A DNA stretch of 64,000 bases from Muribaculaceae bacterium. GTDB lineage: Bacteria > Bacteroidota > Bacteroidia > Bacteroidales > Muribaculaceae. How positions within the stretch are numbered: position 1 is the stretch's first letter; each line of letters starts with the position of its first letter. The notes beneath the pieces are model-generated. The model did no database searches and was not told where the DNA came from. It saw nothing but the letters and a program-made list of their open reading frames with translations. The DNA is taken from positions 1 through 64,000 of the forward strand of contig JAFVPD010000031.1 in the NCBI GenBank assembly GCA_017505535.1. The letters run 5' to 3'. A program made the translations under genes and the position numbers. Positions 61,206 through 64,000 of the stretch are shown piece by piece.

Positions 61206-62645
61206 ATGAACAAAATTTTCAATGTAATTATTGGGGTGATAATTGCTACAATATCGTCATGCTCAATTAACACTTATGATCCAGCTTTAACCACCATAGA
61301 TGTAACTTGTTATCGTTTACCCGATAGCATGCACTTAGTTAATGATTCCACCTCAATGGCATTAATGCTGTGGCAAGACTATTATAGCGATTACTATTTA
61401 CACAACCTCATTGATTCTGCAATTTCACGCAATCTATCTCTACATAATGCAATCTTGCAAGTAAACAAAGCCGAGAGCTATATTAGTCGTAGCAATGGAA
61501 GCTTCTTACCTAATGTAAACCTCAGCATATACCAAAACCAAATGAAAGTAAGTCGCAATCCTTCGGCCTATAATATGCATGGTGTTGGTCTTGGCATTTC
61601 TGATTGGGAAATTGACATGTGGAGCCGATTACGTAATGCAAAAAAATCAAAGATTGAAGCCTTGATGAAAGAGCAAGCGGTAATGCAAAGCGTCAAAGTA
61701 AAACTCATTGCTGATGTAGCGACCCTCTATTACCGTTTAGTGGGACTTGATGCAAAACTTAAAGCAATCAATGAAATGATTACTATGAACCAACACTATC
61801 TCCATGAATTGGGGAGTCGTTATCCTCAGTCTTTGTCAAACAAAGAAGTCTCATTTAGTACCGTGGCTGTAGGCCGTAGCGCTTTGGCAATAGAGCAGGC
61901 TAAGGCTGAATTGTATCGTTCAAAATCTCTTAAGCCTCGAATTGAAAATGACATATTTATCACCGAGAATGCTATCAACTTGCTTCTATCGCGTAGCGAA
62001 GGAGAGATTGAGCGTATTGACATTGAGCAGGTAGTAACATCTAACTCTTTTAATGATACAATTGATATAGGAATTCCAGCCCACTTGATTAGCTATCGCC
62101 CAGATGTCATCGCAGCAGAATATGCTGTGAGAGAAGCCTTTGCCATCAAAGATGCTGCCAGCGCCGCAATGTACCCACGAATTACAATCAGTGGCAATCT
62201 TGCAACAGAAGAAAGCCTTTACGGTTCATGGAAAAACTTCCCCACATCAGTAGTTTACAACCTATTTGCAGGATTGACTCAACCGCTGTTTCGAAAAAAA
62301 GAATTGAAACACGACTTGCGCATAAAAGAAATCACCACACATCAAAAAGTAGCCGATTTCAAGCAAACATTGTTGAAGGCTTGTATCGATGTTTCAAACG
62401 TATTAGCCAACTATAAAACTAATCGCGAAGTGATAGCCAATATGGCAAAACGTTACGATGCGTTATTTAATGCCTATACATTTAGCCGTCAACTCAACCT
62501 CACAAATAGAGCTGATTACATTGACGTACTTGCAGCACAGGGACAATTGCTTAACGCTCGAATGGAACTATCAGATGCAATGATTGCCTATTATACTAAT
62601 CGCGTCGCAATATATCGCGTCCTTGGGGGTGGAGCTATGCTATAG
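61206..62645 (+). CDS. TolC/NodT-type outer-membrane efflux lipoprotein
   Basis: A 479-residue outer-membrane channel protein with a lipoprotein signal (Cys at residue 19, IISSC-like lipobox ISSCS). The mature part shows the duplicated outer-membrane-efflux helices and strands of the OEP family (SAISRNLSLHNAILQVNKAESYI, LGISDWEIDMWSRLRNAKKSKIEA, LISYRPDVIAAEYAVREAFAIKDAASAAMYP, LTNRADYIDVLAAQGQLLNARMELSDAMIAYY in outline). No RND pump or membrane-fusion gene is adjacent, which is unusual, since NodT-type genes are mostly in tripartite operons. It has its own promoter and a strong terminator. Confidence 0.92.
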   Translation: MNKIFNVIIGVIIATISSCSINTYDPALTTIDVTCYRLPDSMHLVNDSTSMALMLWQDYYSDYYLHNLIDSAISRNLSLHNAILQVNKAESYISRSNGSFLPNVNLSIYQNQMKVSRNPSAYNMHGVGLGISDWEIDMWSRLRNAKKSKIEALMKEQAVMQSVKVKLIADVATLYYRLVGLDAKLKAINEMITMNQHYLHELGSRYPQSLSNKEVSFSTVAVGRSALAIEQAKAELYRSKSLKPRIENDIFITENAINLLLSRSEGEIERIDIEQVVTSNSFNDTIDIGIPAHLISYRPDVIAAEYAVREAFAIKDAASAAMYPRITISGNLATEESLYGSWKNFPTSVVYNLFAGLTQPLFRKKELKHDLRIKEITTHQKVADFKQTLLKACIDVSNVLANYKTNREVIANMAKRYDALFNAYTFSRQLNLTNRADYIDVLAAQGQLLNARMELSDAMIAYYTNRVAIYRVLGGGAML

Positions 62646-62717
62646 GTAACATGCCGCAAAAAACATCTAAGCCACTTTATTTATATCAGACTCTAATCAA
62701 TCTTATCCACAAACAAT

Positions 62718-62757
62718 ACGAGAGGCAGCAATTTGATTGCTGCCTCTCGTGTTTTTT
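62718..62757 (+). terminator. terminator of the efflux gene
   Basis: A perfect 14-base stem (ACGAGAGGCAGCAA at 62718-62731, complement at 62737-62750) with a 5-base loop, followed by GTTTTTT. Confidence 0.95.
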
Positions 62758-62781
62758 CTAAAATCTATTACAATTGTGATA

Positions 62782-63372
62782 TTACAATGTAAGAACGATG
62801 TTGTACTCTTCGGCAATACGACGCATATTCAATATAGCATAACGCATACGGCCAAGAGCAGTGTTAATGCTTACATTTGTTGCATCGGCAATTTCTTTAA
62901 AACTCATGTTTCGATAATATCTCATGAGCAAAACTTCACGTTGTGAATCGGGCAACGCCATTACGATGCGACGAACATCTTTGTGTATTTGGTCGGTAAT
63001 TAAATGGTGCTCAATATTTTCTTCACACAGGTCACGACGATTGAGCATGTCGGTGTCATCATCATCGGTAGAAACTGTGTTTTCTGATTTTTCTTGACGA
63101 TAATAATCAATAATGAGATTATGAGCTATACGTGAAATCCATGCCGAAAATTTACCGGTTTCGGTATATCTTCCTTGCTTAATGGTCATAATAGCTTTGA
63201 CAAACGTTTCCTGAAATATATCATCGGCAACGTCTCTATTCTTAACTATGTGTAATATATAGGAGAAAACTCGTGCTTGATGACGTTTGAGTAAAACGTC
63301 AAAAGCCTCATTATTACCTTTAGCATAATCTGCCACCAATTGATCATCGGTGAGCTTCAAAAGTGCTTGCAT
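62782..63372 (-). CDS. ECF-type RNA polymerase sigma factor (RpoE-like)
   Basis: The 196-residue protein has sigma region 2 at about 20-95 (FDVLLKRHQARVFSYILHIVKNRDVADDIFQETFVKA, FSAWISRIAHNLIIDYYR) and region 4 at about 130-185 (MALPDSQREVLLMRYYRNMSFKEIADATNVSINTALGRMRYAILNMR in outline). The acidic linker SENTVSTDDDDTDM is between them. It is close to the general RpoE-type factors of Bacteroidota. No anti-sigma gene is adjacent. The promoter lies about 100 bases upstream. Confidence 0.94.
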   Translation of the reverse strand: MQALLKLTDDQLVADYAKGNNEAFDVLLKRHQARVFSYILHIVKNRDVADDIFQETFVKAIMTIKQGRYTETGKFSAWISRIAHNLIIDYYRQEKSENTVSTDDDDTDMLNRRDLCEENIEHHLITDQIHKDVRRIVMALPDSQREVLLMRYYRNMSFKEIADATNVSINTALGRMRYAILNMRRIAEEYNIVLTL

Positions 63373-63468
63373 TACTATTCTATTTTAATGATTTAGAGTA
63401 GTGTTGTGCTATAGGCAATATCGGTTTTAGAGTGATTAATGATTGAGTATTTGATAATTTTACGGCAA

Positions 63469-63500
63469 CAAAAGTAATTCATAAATTCTGAAAATACAAA
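63469..63500 (-). promoter_or_regulatory. promoter of the second ECF sigma gene
   Basis: Minus strand TTTG (63497-63500), a 20-base spacer and TACTTTTG (63469-63476): full match to the housekeeping consensus. It predicts a leader of about 90 bases. Confidence 0.8.
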
Positions 63501-63572
63501 CAATCGACAAAAAAAATGACCTATTTCACAAAAATTGCACAATATTTCCAGAAAATTACGTTACATTGTTAC

Positions 63573-64000
63573 TTAAAACGGCTTACGATATTTATCAGGC
63601 GAGAGATCATCAAGAATGCTCAGATAGGAATTATAACGCGATTGAGACACTAAATTATTGTCTAAGGCGTCTCTCACTGCGCACCCCGGCTCATGAGTGT
63701 GGGTGCAATCGCTATATCGGCAATCTTGTGATATTCTAAATATCTCAGGAAAAAAATGCGACACTTCATGCTCGTCAAAATCAATAGTGCCAAATCCTTT
63801 CACTCCCGGAGTGTCAATAATATACCCATCATCATCGGGGAGTTGAAACATTTCCGAAAAAGTAGTAGTGTGCATTCCTGTATCGTGGGTACTTGAAATT
63901 TCAGCCGTACGCAAATTGATGCCAGGAATAACGGAATTAATGAGCGTTGACTTCCCCACCCCCGAATTACCGGAGAGAAGAGAAATTTTTCCACTTAACA
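63573..64000 (-). CDS. rsgA: small ribosomal subunit biogenesis GTPase RsgA, N-terminus cut by window edge
   Basis: A circularly permuted GTPase that helps mature the 30S subunit. Only its C-terminal 142 codons or so are present; the frame is open to the right edge. Visible are the P-loop GNSGVGKST at the edge (about 63940-63970), the switch DTPGVKGFG, and the C-terminal zinc-binding segment with [16 protein letters not shown] (ligands Cys, Cys, His, Cys). A GTG-containing P-loop codon could be misread as a start at 63959; the frame clearly continues upstream as GNSGV, so the gene is not a short one. Confidence 0.93.
   Translation of the reverse strand, partial: LSGKISLLSGNSGVGKSTLINSVIPGINLRTAEISSTHDTGMHTTTFSEMFQLPDDDGYIIDTPGVKGFGTIDFDEHEVSHFFPEIFRISQDCRYSDCTHTHEPGCAVRDALDNNLVSQSRYNSYLSILDDLSPDKYRKPF

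Overview
The window is an ordinary chromosomal stretch of a low-GC member of Bacteroidota, order Bacteroidales, probably a gut anaerobe. The main clue is the promoter code: a TAnnTTTG box, often with TTG or TTTG 19-21 bases upstream, stands in front of many of the genes and is the signature of the Bacteroidota primary sigma factor. Family content agrees: OstA-like protein, DUF5063, sorting-domain secreted protein, flavodiiron protein, class I fumarase, DAHP synthase fused to chorismate mutase, paired sodium symporters and an M49 peptidase lipoprotein. I cannot fix the genus. No rRNA, tRNA, CRISPR array, transposase or phage gene was seen.

Layout. 1-1.4 kb: a truncated beta-propeller protein and an ECF sigma factor. 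1.7-5.6 kb: a plus-strand operon of dCMP deaminase, S41 protease, 5-formyl-THF cyclo-ligase, a RIC/YtfE-like hemerythrin-type protein that seems to lack its iron ligands, and a LuxR-type regulator. 5.8-11.5 kb: ABC-F ATPase, M13 peptidase, guaB. 11.6-18.4 kb: an envelope cluster of three parvulin/SurA-type chaperones, an OstA-like protein and PlsC. 18.4-22.3 kb: fumarase and a secreted Omp28-like protein. 22.4-25.1 kb: the least familiar part, with a minus-strand operon (DUF805, zinc-ribbon protein, internally duplicated exported protein) and a small HTH gene whose predicted 5' leader contains a 125-base multi-stem palindrome. 25.1-32 kb: phosphoesterase, then a nadD/gmk/yicC operon divergent from tsaB/ogt, a flavodiiron protein and VanZ. 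32-41 kb: two sodium symporters around a small membrane protein, folP, cdaA, hisS, outer-membrane barrels, a lone HsdR-N protein, holA. 41-48 kb: LysM protein, OmpA lipoprotein, DMT exporter, AlkD-like protein, PBP1A. 48-52.4 kb: the Phe/Tyr biosynthesis operon. 52.5-64 kb: major OmpA protein, degenerate M23 protein, dxr, rseP, rlmI, M49 peptidase, orphan TolC-type protein, a second ECF sigma factor and truncated rsgA.

The strongest new observation lies upstream of the Phe/Tyr operon. Its leader encodes an unannotated 25-residue peptide with nine consecutive Phe/Tyr codons. It is followed by a terminator hairpin directly before pheA, and by an 11-base segment inside the end of the leader ORF that can pair with the terminator's first arm. 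Together these make a complete ribosome-mediated attenuator sensing charged Phe and Tyr tRNA, controlling prephenate dehydratase, an aminotransferase, DAHP synthase-chorismate mutase and prephenate dehydrogenase. The second unusual element is the structured leader of the small HTH gene near 24.8 kb.

Several start codons were moved downstream of the longest reading frame because a promoter box lies inside the longer version (1697, 14533, 29001, 29099, 30408, 32041, 38506).
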